Shown here: piece by piece, positions 1-10,969 of the stretch
Layout of the letters: the number at the start of each line of letters is the position of its first letter
Position numbering within the stretch: the first letter of the stretch is position 1
Origin: Siphonodentalium dalli
Lineage: Eukaryota; Mollusca; Scaphopoda; Gadilida; Siphonodentaliidae
Direction of reading: 5' to 3'
Assembly: GCA_032622095.1 (NCBI GenBank)
Contig: CP136069.1
Span: 204,460,690-204,524,689 of the forward strand
Length of the DNA: 64,000 nt
Translations under genes and position numbers: made by a program
Notes under the pieces: model-generated
What the model was told of the DNA's origin: nothing
Databases searched by the model: none
What the model saw: only the letters and a program-made list of their open reading frames with translations

Positions 1-1020
1 AAAAATTTATTAGTTAGAAAAACACAACAAGAACAATAAATAACTATGCTGTTCAGTCACAGTTGCTGGAGTTTCTGACCGAAAATGAGCTTCTCAGACA
101 ACATACCACTACTACAAAAAAAAAAAGCGATCTGAATAAAAGAATTTCCAGTCGGGCGTTAAAATCGAGTCGGTCGGGGCGAGGACAAACAATTACCTTT
201 TTAATTATGGCCTCAGCCTTCAGTATTTCAATCAAATTCAAGTGATATAATTAAAGTACAGGAACAATGACAATTTGAAAATCAAACTGGTTATCAGGTG
301 GGATCTCATACCAAATGAATAATTAACATAGAGATTAGAACTACTATTAATTATTAATGTAATCAAACTGGTTATCAGGTGGGATCTCATACTAGTATTA
401 CCAAATGAATAATTAACATAGAGATTAGAACTACTCTTAATTATTAACATAGAGATTAGAACTACTATTAATTATTAATGTAATAGACATTGTTTCTGCA
501 CTATATTATGTATGTGTCTCTCACTTGAATTTTATAAAATAGCCTATTATATGAATTAGAGTGATAACGGTAAGTCTCATTTCAAGCAGAATAAATATAA
601 TCCATTGAACCAAAAGATATCAGACAATAACTCATATCCCATATATATATTAAAATTTCCAAAGTTGCTCTTGAGAAACTTTATCAAATTGACCTTTCAG
701 TAAAATTCAAAATACTGACTGAGAGAGGCCTAGATTCGCTCTCAAAGTGCATTGGATTTTCGAAAATTATTAGGGAGAGAACCCCCCCAGACCTCCCCCT
801 CCCACCATCACAAAGGGAAACCCCCTCCCGAACATTCTACCGCTCAGGCCTTCGGCATATCATTGCCCGAAAACAGTCCCCCCAAAAAAAAGTTTGGAGT
901 GATCTAAGTTCCAAGAAGGGACAGGAAAATGCTATCTCCTGCGGCCCATGGCACCGTGACACAATGTTATACAATACTCTACTTGACAACATTGATACTT
1001 TCGGCTTTACTAGCAACTGT
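1..1020. repeat. Direct duplication, copy 1 (open at left edge)
   Basis: This block is nearly identical to 4672-5690. Differences are small indels: an extra GCGA after the poly-A near 125, and a C-run shorter by two near 785. Both copies contain the same internal tandem segment (ATTAACATAGAGATTAGAAC repeated). The copies diverge abruptly after TAGCAACTGT: here the sequence runs into GATATC satellite, while copy 2 continues into an open reading frame. The left boundary may lie outside the window. Confidence 0.95.
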
Positions 1021-1600
1021 CATTTGAAGATATCTCTAATTCATTTAAGGATAAGTTCTTTTTGGACATATCTGTAATACTTCTCCATAATTCAATTTGG
1101 AGATATCTCTAAATATTTGGAGATATCTCTAAATATTTGGTGATATCTCTAAATATTTGGAGATATCTCTAAATAATTGGAGATATCTCTAAATATTTGG
1201 ATATATCTCCAAATAATTGGAGATATCTCCAAATGATTGGATATATCTCCAAATGAATTAGAGATATCTCTAAATATTTGGAGATATCTCTAAATCGACA
1301 TATCCACAATTGGACATAACCGTAATTAATTACTTCTCCATAATTCGATTTGAAGATATCTCTAATTCATTTGAAGATACATGTATCTCTAAATAATTGG
1401 AGATATCTCCAAATAATAGGAGATATCTCCAAATGAATTAGAGATATCTCTAACTATTTGGAGATATCTCTAAATATTTGGAGATATCTCTAAATAATTG
1501 GAGATATCTCCAAATGAATTAGAGATATCTCCAAATCGAATTAGAGATATCTCTAAATCGACATATCCACAATTCAAATTTGAAATTACCATAATTATCT
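1021..1600. repeat. GATATC-rich degenerate satellite, block 1
   Basis: A degenerate tandem array with a unit of about 18-19 bases. The core is the dyad AGAGATATCTCT or GGAGATATCTCC, separated by AT-rich linkers such as AAATATTT or AAATAATT. Because the core is its own reverse complement, the array is nearly strand-symmetric. A second block of the same family lies at 2838-3480. Confidence 0.9.
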
Positions 1601-2837
1601 ATAATTAAAATAATAAATTCTCCCCTTCATTTCCTTTGCGATGGATTGTCTGGTTGCGTATACACAAGCCGTTCCGCTCGTATCTGTTTAGCTAAAATTG
1701 AGCTATCATCTGCCCTGAAAAAATTTGTTTCAGCAGATTTTGATGCAAGGCGACGTCATCATGTGACCCATCTGGGGGCGATATTTTTAGACGCCAAAAT
1801 TACATAACTTGAATTGAGTCGCGAAGCGGTTGTCAATGACGCTTCGTTTACATAACAAATTTAATACTATTAATCAGACTTTTTGTTGCGCTATTAATAT
1901 CATCACATATGAAGTTATGAATTAGGTCTAGTAACATATTGGCAATTAAATGATGGGGTAAATATTGGAAATTGTATCAGTTTGACTTTCTTGTCCGTTT
2001 TTATTGCGGTGCTCAACTTCAAGTTCAACGTTAAAATAAATTATTATGAAAATGAATGCAAGAAACTGTTGAAATTGATATCCAATATTTTTGACTCATC
2101 AATCAAGTCAGTGCATTTATGATTATAGATCATTATACCTTTACCCGGTACATGTATCTAGTGCCAGTGCAAATTCAACATTGAACTCCATATATATTTA
2201 CAACTACATGTACAATTAATTTATTTTGTGAACAAAATTCTAAACTTAAAATCATGGAATGAGCTAAATGTAAAATCAACTGTGCATGTATTACTGCATG
2301 TATATAGTCCACTGTAACTGTAGACCTACCGGTACCGTAGGCTATGGCATTTCATGGTCATTAGCAAATAAAAGTGTTTTTTATCCCTCACTGTTGTATC
2401 AATTACCCCGGTACGTAATTTTAGGGACGTGAGTGATGACAGTATAGAGGGCGGTGGGTTGGGATGGGGTGGTGGTGGTATGGGTACCTTACCAGTAGGT
2501 GTAATTTCTCACTCCCAACCTTGGTGCAAAGTTTGGTTATAAAACTTTCAGAAGTTGGAAAGGTCATGCCTGACACAACATTAGTAATTAATTACATTGA
2601 CATTGGTTTTCTCCATTTATTTAGTGACTATATCGCTTACAGTCAAATATTCTTCTTAATTCCCTTCATAACTGTTGGAAAAAATTGCTATTTTAGGCAG
2701 TTTAATTTCAATATCACTTCTGCACATGCAGGGAGGCATCATTGCATGTTGAAATAAATTTCATACAAGGAGCCTATTTGAGCCTATATGTCAGGTATTA
2801 GTTGACTTTGAATCATTTAGGAATAGCAAAAGGCTAT
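1601..2837. other. No gene seen
   Basis: Unique-looking AT-rich sequence between two satellite blocks. A 97-codon frame at 2464-2757 has no recognisable motif, and I treat it as chance. Confidence 0.6.
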
Positions 2838-3480
2838 ATCAAAATATTTAGAGATATCTCCAAATATTTAGAGATATCTCCAAATATTTAGAGATATCTC
2901 TCATTCATTTGAAGATATCTCCCATTCATTTGAAGATATCTCAAATTAATTGGAGATATCTCTAAATATTTAGAGATATCTCTAAATATTTAGAGATATC
3001 TCTAAATATTTAGAGATATCTCCAAATATTTAGAGATATCTCTAATTGGTTTGCACTTCTCCGCAAATGAGTACTTACCCACAATAAAGAACGGGCAATT
3101 GGAGATAACTCCAAATAAATTGGAGATATCTCTAAATGAATTGAAGATATCTCTAATTCATTTATGGATAAGTACGACAAATCAGATTTACTTCTCCTTA
3201 AATGCATTTGTGGATATCTCTAAATGATTTGAAGAGATCTTCAAATATTTGGAGATATCTTGAAATATTTAAAGATATCTCTAAATAATTGCAGATATCT
3301 CTAAACATTTAGAGATACATGTATCTTGAAATGGATTGATGTCCTAAATAATTAAGGTATGATTTGAAGAGCTCTCCAAATCGATTTAGAGATATCTACA
3401 AATGATTTGAAGATATCTCCAAATGAATTAGACATATTTCTAAATATTTGGAGATATCTTCAAATATTTGAGTATAAGTT
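2838..3480. repeat. GATATC-rich degenerate satellite, block 2
   Basis: The same AGAGATATCTCT-type dyad repeated every ~18-20 bases with AAATATTT linkers, more diverged toward the right. Short open frames here come from the repeat period and are not genes. Confidence 0.9.
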
Positions 3481-4671
3481 AATTTGGCTGCCCATAGCAG
3501 CCCCCTCCGATGCTGAATAAAGGCTCCCAAAGCCTCAGAAAAAAAATCAAAAATATTTTATTTTTTTTTAGATTTAACTCCTTGCTCAATTTAACAAAAA
3601 CAAATATAATTTTTTTTTTTTTAACTTTTATAATAATAAAAAAAAAAATAATAATAAAAAGAGTTTTGTCATTGACACTTTCATTTATTTTAGTTTTATA
3701 CGATTAGTTAGGTGTGATATCCTGTTTTGAAAATATGAAGATTTTATTGCAATAGTTGCATGTAATATAATGATATCAATAAATTACCATGTGAACATCA
3801 AATATCCAGAGTATATGAGAGTACATTTTATCGATGTTGTCATTCCAAGTGAAATCTGTTATGAAATAAGTGATGACATATGATACAGAGCTCTAGTGGG
3901 TTGTTAGATGAATTCAAAGATAAACAACACTGGTGGCTGGCTAATTGTTTATTCTATCTGTCAAATTGATTAATGGCAGCATAAGACTCTAATTTCTCTT
4001 AGGCCAAAAAAAGATATACCTGCGTTTCTGGTGACATGCAACACAAAAATAGGGGCGGATATCTGGCATGTCAAAGTGGCAGAGATAGGGATTTATCACT
4101 TTTGCTTCCAATGAGTTAACTTAAACTCCTAAACATATCCTCCGAAATCACTAAACCGTTGGATCTCACAGTGAGAGGTCCTTGGGTGAATAGGGACAGA
4201 GTTAAGAGATTTAAAACTACTCCTCCCCACCCCAAATACTTTAACCCTTTATTAAGACAAATTATTTGAGCTTTTGATTTCAAGCTGGGTACTGATATAT
4301 GGATTCCTGTGATCATATCTTTGACAAATTATCAGTTATAGCTAATCGCTATCGCCAAGATATGGGTTAAACATCTGCCGATCATGATCGGACTCTCGTT
4401 TATTCAGGTCACAATTCATAACATAACAAGATACAAATACATTTATATATATTGACATGACTTTAAGTTTACAAAAAGATTTAAGTATAACAGGCGGAAT
4501 TATACTGTAAAGTATGTTTGGCTTTATCTAACATGTACATGTAGCTTTCAGGTGGGTAGGTAGGTAGGGATTTTATTGCAAGGTGGAATGGCATACTAAG
4601 GGTCCCCTCCATGGTGCAGGCCGAGGGTATCAATATTAATAAATAGTCAGGGATTAATTTGATAACAAATT
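3481..4671. other. No gene seen; low-complexity A/T and a repeat fragment
   Basis: 3540-3660 is A-run and T-run sequence. 3664-3686 matches the right terminus of the 165-bp core element (GTCATTGACACTTTCATTT; compare 17312-17335 and 37039-37058), so it is a solo end fragment. The rest is unremarkable apart from a short block shared with 26047-26103. Confidence 0.6.
4346..4402. repeat. Short conserved dispersed block, copy 1
   Basis: About 55 bases (TCGCTATCGCCAAG, then TATGGGTTAAACATCTGCCG, then a GATCATGATC palindrome, then CTCTCGTT) recur at 26047-26103 with only a few differences. The flanks do not match, so this is a short high-identity module, perhaps the end of a transposon or SINE that I do not recognise. 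Confidence 0.7.
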
Positions 4672-5690
4672 AAAAATTTATTAGTTAGAAAAACACAACA
4701 AGAACAATAAATAACTATGCTGTTCAGTCACAGTTGCTGGAGTTTCTGACCGAAAATGAGCTTCTCAGACAACATACCACTACTACAAAAAAAAAAATCT
4801 GAATAAAAGAATTTCCAGTCGGGCGTTAAAATCGAGTCGGTCGGGGCGAGGACAAACAATTACCTTTTTAATTATGGCCTCAGCCTTCAGTATTTCAATC
4901 AAATTCAAGTGATATAATTAAAGTACAGGAACAATGACAATTTGAAAATCAAACTGGTTATCAGGTGGGATCTCATACCAAATGAATAATTAACATAGAG
5001 ATTAGAACTACTATTAATTATTAATGTAATCAAACTGGTTATCAGGTGGGATCTCATACTAGTATTACCAAATGAATAATTAACATAGAGATTAGAACTA
5101 CTCTTAATTATTAACATAGAGATTAGAACTACTATTAATTATTAATGTAATAGACATTGTTTCTGCACTATATTATGTATGTGTCTCTCACTTGAATTTT
5201 ATAAAATAGCCTATTATATGAATTAGAGTGATAACGGTAAGTCTCATTTCAAGCAGAATAAATATAATCCATTGAACCAAAAGATATCAGACAATAACTC
5301 ATATCCCATATATATATTAAAATTTCCAAAGTTGCTCTTGAGAAACTTTATCAAATTGACCTTTCAGTAAAATTCAAAATACTGACTGAGAGAGGCCTAG
5401 ATTCGCTCTCAAAGTGCATTGGATTTTCGAAAATTATTAGGGAGAGAACCCCCCCCCCAGACCTCCCCCTCCCACCATCACAAAGGGAAACCCCCTCCCG
5501 AACATTCTACCGCTCAGGCCTTCGGCATATCATTGCCCGAAAACAGTCCCCCCAAAAAAAAGTTTGGAGTGATCTAAGTTCCAAGAAGGGACAGGAAAAT
5601 GCTATCTCCTGCGGCCCATGGCACCGTGACACAATGTTATACAATACTCTACTTGACAACATTGATACTTTCGGCTTTACTAGCAACTGT
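4672..5690. repeat. Direct duplication, copy 2
   Basis: Second copy of the block at 1-1020, lying 4671 bases downstream. Near identity including AT-rich filler means a recent segmental duplication or an assembly duplication. The intervening sequence has no retroelement coding, so I do not read the pair as LTRs. Confidence 0.95.
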
Positions 5691-5864
5691 CTAGGGAACT
5701 TCCATGCCATCATGTTGACATCACATTTTCACCTGGCCTTGCCATTGTCAGAACAGAACAAATTTATTCCTGAGATTGGGATTCATCTGCAACCACAAAT
5801 AGACATGTGTTTTAATAGAAGTAAATTGTTTTTGAAAATTCCATCTAAAATTATTGCTGCTTAA
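5461..5864 (+). CDS. Candidate terminal coding exon, unknown protein
   Basis: An open frame of about 135 codons runs to a TAA at 5862-5864, and AATAAA follows at 5901. The C-run ending in CAG at 5458-5460 could be a splice acceptor. The translation has ordinary protein composition (it includes LLDNIDTFGFTSNC and IPEIGIHLQPQIDMCFNRSK) and no low complexity. I do not recognise the family. The first ~230 bases lie in the duplicated block; in copy 1 the same frame reaches TSNC at 1020 and then runs into satellite and a stop, so that copy is truncated. The opposite strand is also open over 5507-5713, which weakens the case. The start is uncertain. Confidence 0.3.
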
Positions 5865-5900
5865 TGTAAACATAGTATATACCGGTAGTATATATTTAGC

Positions 5901-5906
5901 AATAAA
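5901..5906 (+). promoter_or_regulatory. Possible polyadenylation signal
   Basis: AATAAA lies 37 bases after the stop of the candidate exon. In AT-rich DNA this hexamer is common, so its value is only its position. Confidence 0.3.
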
Positions 5907-6096
5907 GATGTGTTTTACATGTCAATTACCATGCATTAAATTTCTTTCTTTTTTTCATAAATTATTTATTTTGGGAAAAAACTCCAGGTCGAGAAACTGC
6001 AAACACAGATGTTTTGTTTTTTTTGGCCTGAGCAAAATGAGCAAATGAGGTCCCGAGATGTTCTGAATTTTGTGAAGCTGTCCCGCTGTAATGGGT

Positions 6097-6762
6097 ACTG
6101 TAGGGCCGTAACGATTAATCACGATTTTGATGCATCGCGATTTCCGGTTCTCGATGCGATTCACGATTCATTTCATTGCCGATTCGATTCTGTATTTTTG
6201 AATTATCGCAACCCAGAATTTTACCGCAAAATGATTCAACTACACTCGTTGAAAACATTTCTTATCATATCCAGATGTGAATAAATATTAAGAACTGATA
6301 TTAGTTTCATTGATAACACAAGTACCCTATCGGGGTTACAATATTGATCAGTTATCATAATAAGTTATCATAATCATGATAAGGTATGATCTAAATGACC
6401 CACTTGTCCCGCTGATATCAGATATCATACATGTACTCCAGAGTATCTGCATCGCGATGCGCATCGAATCGTCAGGGAAACATTGTGAATCGAATCGTGG
6501 AGCTGTTAACCCTTTGAGTGCCAGGGGCCGATCTCATCGGCCCTAAACCTACAAAATAAGTCTGTTAAAGAATATAAGAATAAATTATTAAAATTGTAAA
6601 AAAAACACAAAAAAAACAAAAAAATTGTTAGGCCAATGCATTGTCTTATATATGCGAGGCGACCTATGGTCTACTCGCATATATAAGAGAATGCATTGGC
6701 ACAGGGTATATGGGTTGATACAAAAATTGACCTGGCACTCAAAGGGTTAATCGTTACGGCCA
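6097..6762. mobile_element. hAT-like non-autonomous element
   Basis: Inverted ends TAGGGCCGTAACGATTAATC (from 6101) and GTTAATCGTTACGGCC (to 6761). TAATGGGT occurs at 6089-6096 and again at 6763-6770, an apparent 8-bp target duplication as in the hAT superfamily. The subterminal sequence is rich in GATTCGAT and GCATCG motifs. A second element (6506-6750) sits inside the right end. No transposase is visible. Confidence 0.75.
6506..6750. mobile_element. TTAA-ended hairpin element nested in hAT-like element
   Basis: Ends are TTAACCCTTTGAGTGCCAGG and CCTGGCACTCAAAGGGTTAA, a perfect inverted repeat that includes TTAA (piggyBac-style target). Inside is one GCCAATGCATT...AATGCATTGGC dyad with a TATATGCGAGGC centre, shared with the elements at 7429, 26494, 31931 and 48637. 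Confidence 0.85.
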
Positions 6763-6827
6763 TAATGGGTAGCGTCACTAAATTTACCCTCTGGGGACTT
6801 AATTCTGCAAATGTGAGACACACTAAA

Positions 6828-7072
6828 TCCCTTTCATGATGGGAGCTGCGCTGGTGCATTATTAAAGATCCTGTGCCAGTGCATTCTCTTATATATGTGA
6901 GTCTCCCATAGGGAGCCTTGCATATATAAGAGAATGCACTGGCTTATACGGTCAAGGTAAATATTGTTTGGACAATGTATTCTCTTATATATGCGAGGCT
7001 CCCAATATATAAGAGAATTCATTGGCACAGGGTTTTTGCAAAATTTCAGGAAGCTCCAGTCACGGAGGGGTA
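6828..7072. mobile_element. Diverged hairpin element related to TTAA family
   Basis: Runs from CCCTTTCATGATGGGAGC to CTCCAGTCACGGAGGGGT with two successive dyads (CCAGTGCATTCTCTTATATA and inverse; CAATGTATTCTCTTATATATG and inverse). The closest relative here is 51243-51494, which keeps TTAA at both ends; this copy has lost them. Confidence 0.75.
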
Positions 7073-7239
7073 AAAGCTGTGAAGCTCACATTCTATATTG
7101 TGTTGTTAGTTTGCACATCTACATGCAGCAGCCTTCATTGAATGGTTCCAATGTTTAACGTCTGGAGGACATTCGAGATTCTCCATTGTTTCGCCTTCCA
7201 TCACCCTTATCGATAATGTCTACTGGTCAATAAACAAAA

Positions 7240-8530
7240 CCTAGGGCCAATTAACATTAAATAGTGTGTCTGTCATTTGCAGAATGAGGTCTCCAGAGGG
7301 TGAATTTAGTTATGCTATCCCACATCACCAAATTCACCCTCTGGGGACCTCATAGTGCTTAGGCCTCATTTTCTGGAAGTATCTACAGTCTCAAATTAAC
7401 ATTGTTTTTAGTTGCTTTTTCTCTTCTGTTAACCCTTTACCCAACAAACCGGCCAAAACCGGCCAAATAAAGCTTCAACAGCCTAAAATATCTTCGGTCT
7501 GTCTCAATAAAACCATACAAATATGGATATCATTGGAACCGGCTCATTGACCACATTGTGATGGTTATAGTTATGCCCTGTGCCAATGCATTCTCTTATA
7601 TATGCGAGTCGACCATAGGTCGCCTCGCATATATAAGAGAATGCATTGGCCTATAATTTTTTCTTACATTCTTTAACAATTTTATAATTTTTAATGTGTT
7701 AAGCCAATGCATTCTCTTATATATGCGAGGCGACCTATGGTTGACTCGCATATATAAGAGAATGCATTGGCACAGGGCCGTTCTGTTGGGTAAAGGGTTA
7801 AGGTTGTTATATCCCCTAATTTTCAGAAAATAAAATACATAATTGAGGTGACTAATGGGTGAATTTCACCAACTTCAACTGGGGAACTTCAATCTGATCC
7901 TAGGTCTCCCATATCAGTTGAGGCCTAAGCAGAATGAGGTTCCCATGAGGTTTTGTTTACATAACAATGGTTTCAACACACAAATTGCATTTATCGGAGA
8001 ACTATCAATAATGAATATATATTTTATAAGAACAAAGTTTATAAATTTCTCTATGTTCTTCTTAGTGGTGATGTTTTTACAAACATTTATATTTTTTTTA
8101 CATATTTACCCACTGTGAGTGCCTTGGGTCCCTTTATTGGTGATGTTTTTACAGACTTATATATATATTTTTTACATATTTACCCACTGTGAGTGCCTTG
8201 GACCTTTAAAGATAGGGTATTAGTTCAGGCCTCAGCAGAATGAGGTTCCCAGAGGGTGAATGTAATAATGCTACCCCCCCCCCTGTGCATGATAGCATCA
8301 TTAAATTCACCCACTGGGGACCTCATTCTGCGTATGACAGACCCACTATTTTGAGCCCTGATATTTGATTGGGTAGGCGACATACTCAGACTATAGATTG
8401 TAACATCCACATCATTAAATTCACCCACTGGGGACCTCATTCTGCACACGACAGACACACTATTTAAAGCCCTGATTATTGATTGGGTAAGCGACATGCT
8501 CAGACTATAGATTGCGACATCCACATTGTG
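7240..8530. repeat. GAGGTCCCCAGAGGGTGAA hairpin family, cluster 1
   Basis: Contains hairpin units at 7263-7372, 8222-8335 and 8405-8460. Each has AATGAGGTCCCCAGAGGGTG on one arm and CACCCTCTGGGGACCTCATT on the other. Between units is the family spacer (ATATCCCCTAATTTGCAG type, seen at 11205, 11525 and 40365). A TTAA element (7429-7801) interrupts one spacer. Confidence 0.85.
7429..7801 (+). mobile_element. TTAA-ended double-dyad element
   Basis: Termini are TTAACCCTTTACCCAACA and TGTTGGGTAAAGGGTTAA. The left body contains AAACCGGCCAAAACCGGCC and AATAAAACCATACAAATATG. Two long dyads follow: CCAATGCATTCTCTTATATA, a GCGAGTCGACC centre and the inverse, then a mirror-order second dyad. About 373 bp with no coding. 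It interrupts a family spacer that is continuous at 11155-11220, so it arrived later. Confidence 0.9.
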
Positions 8531-8655
8531 TTATACAGGTGTTTGTTCGTCACAATGCTTTTCTGATCAAACAGTTTATCAATGTTAATAAAGCAGACGA
8601 TGCAGCCATTGTTGAATTTTATCAGCCGTGTGAGATGTGTTCCTGATGTTTTAGA

Positions 8656-9838
8656 CAGTGTTCGCGCTGTCGGTAGCCAAATTAGCCAATGGCTAATCTT
8701 TTTCGAATTTGGCTAATAAAAATTTCATTTGGCTAAACTTTTGGCTAAACTTTTTTTGAACCCAAATGGAGACTGATAGCATGGAGCCAGAAAGCTAATT
8801 AATAAAAGCGCTCAATAGATCGACATTCAAGACGAAGTTAGGTGACGAAAGCATTTCATTATTGTCGTACTTATGAAATATCGTACAAAGGGAAACCCGA
8901 TCGACAACTCTATCAACCAAGCGATCATAAAGTGATATGCAATCATCTTTAGTTTTCACAAGACGGACAAACAAAGACGCATGGACATTAAACCGACCGT
9001 GGTTGAATTATGACAATGTGAAGAAAGCAATGTTTTGTAAAGTGCATTGACGCCGGTATACAAGCAATTTGTTCGTAACATGTGCAGGCTGTTTTAATCT
9101 GGAGAAAGATTACGTCACTCTGCACGAAGCAGCAAAAGGTCATTATTAATTTTTACATTTAATCCCCTAATCCCCCAGTCAGCCCATTGTCTGTCTGGTC
9201 ACTCACGGCGCGCCTGTACAATGCATGTTTATGATGACGTGTATTTATGACGGTCAATGTTTATGAGCACCAAGTGTAAGACAATAGCTTAATCAGCCAA
9301 ATGTGAATCACGACAGATATTTTGGGGCTATTTGTCGTCAATACCGATACAGTCAAAATAATATGCATGCTTTTATGACAGATTGTAATTTGATGATGGC
9401 GTAACAATATTAAGTTATTAGTTTCCAGATGTCACTTAGATATTTTCGCAAGGATAACTATTTAATGATTTAAAAATAGATATTGATATAAAACAAAACA
9501 AAATGACATTAAGAAGGACAATACCGGGTTACCCCCCCCCCCCCCCCCCAAATCACTCTTTCACATAAAGATTAATAAATTTTTAATAAATGATATATAT
9601 AAAAATACTTGTAGTTCATCAAAATTATTTAAACTATTGTGTATTTTACCTTTGTCTGTTAGATTTTACGTTTTAGTCATTAATTGTGAACCGACCAGAA
9701 AACGATGATTTAATTTGGCCAAAGTTGTTTTTAATTTGGCCAAAAAACATTTGGCTAAAGTTTTTTTCATTTGGCTAATAAAATTTTCATTTGGCTAAAC
9801 TTTTGGCTAAAGTTTTTTTCGGTCCAGCGCGAACACTG
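8656..9838. mobile_element. hAT-like element with TTGGCTAA subterminal repeats
   Basis: Termini CAGTGTTCGCGCTG and CAGCGCGAACACTG form a perfect inverted repeat. The flanks are GTTTTAGA at 8648-8655 and at 9839-9846, an exact 8-bp target duplication diagnostic of hAT-type insertion. Both subterminal zones carry repeated ATTTGGCTAA or TTTGGCTAAAC motifs, plausible transposase-binding arrays. Length 1183 bp; I see no transposase frame. A C-run occupies 9532-9549. Confidence 0.92.
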
Positions 9839-9846
9839 GTTTTAGA

Positions 9847-10245
9847 TAAACTTTGACCCTTTCTTTACAACATATATAATCATTGATGAGTAGTTCCAAT
9901 GGGAAATGTTCAGATAATAAGTTCGTTGAACTTATATCTGAAAATTTCCCTCCAAAAAATAGTACTCCATGAGATGGAGTCCTTCTACGCTTTTATTATC
10001 TGTTGTCTGCTTATATTTCCTGAACACCCCTCCCGATGAACAATGGACTATTTTGTCGGTTTCACAACCGGGCTCTTTTGGGAAAAGTGGACCAGTTTCT
10101 GTTGAATTTTACCTAAATACATGGGTACCACATGCAGGTATCATTTCTGATATTTTCTTTATCATTGTGGGGACGGGATTGCCTTTCAAGTGGCTCTTGA
10201 CCCTGAAAATCCAAGATATGACCAAAATTTAAAAAAATTGTAGCA
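9847..10245. repeat. Dispersed repeat segment, no gene
   Basis: TGATGAGTAGTTCC...GGAAATGTTCAGATAATA at about 9890-9922 recurs at 35067-35102, with similar downstream text (TATTATCTG, TTTCCTGAAC/TTTCTGAATA). The 87-codon frame at 9969-10232 lies in this repeat and has no recognisable domain. Confidence 0.55.
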
Positions 10246-10422
10246 TTAATCCTTTCAGTGCCAAGTCCGATTTTTGTATCAACCCATATTTCCTTGATCA
10301 TTTTTCAAATTTATTGATTATAATAATGTGATACATTGATGGAAAGAGCTCTTAGAGATTTGAAAAATGATCAAGGAAATATGGGTTGTTACAAAAATCG
10401 GACTTGCCACTGAAAGGGTTAA
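10246..10422. mobile_element. TTAA-ended palindromic element
   Basis: Begins TTAATCCTTTCAGTGCCAAG and ends with a matching inverted GCCACTGAAAGGGTTAA. The arms extend about 75 bases through CCGATTTTTGTA and CCATATTTCCTTGATC. It abuts the remnant at 10423-10640. Confidence 0.85.
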
Positions 10423-10640
10423 TGATCCTACGACAGTGCATACTCGTAGGAAATAATATAATAGGGAGTCTTGCATATATAAGAGTATACACTGGCTTAC
10501 AAAGTCAAGGGAAATATTGTTAGGCCAATGTATTCTATCATCTATGTGAGGCTGCATACAGGAGACTCGTATAAATAAGAGAATGCATTGGCACAGAGTT
10601 TCCGCAAAATTTCAAGAGGCTCCAGTCATAGAAGGCTTAA
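10423..10640. mobile_element. Degraded relative of 51243-51494 element
   Basis: GATCCTACGACAGTGCAT, GGGAGTCTTGCATATATAAG, ATTGTTAGGCCAATGTATTC and GGCACAGAGTTTCCGCAAAA align in order with the element at 51243-51494. The left terminus is missing. Confidence 0.7.
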
Positions 10641-10703
10641 TTTTAATTTACTCATCAACTCTGGAATCAATATCAAACAGAAAATGGTCCATTTTTCCCA
10701 AAA

Positions 10704-10918
10704 TACAATAATGCCCTAAATAATCGACTCCTTAACCACAAGAATTATGGGAAATTTTTCAGGATTTAGTCGGAAATATGGCTTGTTGCTATTCATCGGA
10801 AAACTCTCACTGAGAGCTTTCTAATGAATGGCAACAAGCCATATTTCTGACTAAAACCTGAATAATTACCCATAATTCTTCTGTGGTTAAGGAGTTGATT
10901 ATTTAGGGCATTACTGTA
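10704..10918. mobile_element. TA-flanked hairpin MITE (CAGTAATGCCC family), copy 1
   Basis: Left TACAATAATGCCCTAAATAA and right TTATTTAGGGCATTACTGTA form a near-complete palindrome through CTCCTTAACCACAAGAATTA and a central ATTCATCGGAAA...TTTCTAATGAAT. The TA ends suggest a Tc1/mariner-type non-autonomous element. Other copies: 48162-48302 and 52781-53036. It interrupts a spacer seen intact near 12050-12115. Confidence 0.88.
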
Positions 10919-10969
10919 TCTCAATTGTGAACAAGCCTGGAAATATGGTGTATGTCAACTTTCTGTTTG

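Noticed and set aside
1-5690. Two 1 kb direct repeats as LTRs of a retrotransposon
   Set aside because: No gag/pol, primer site or polypurine tract between them, and the interior is satellite. A coding-like frame crosses the right border of copy 2.
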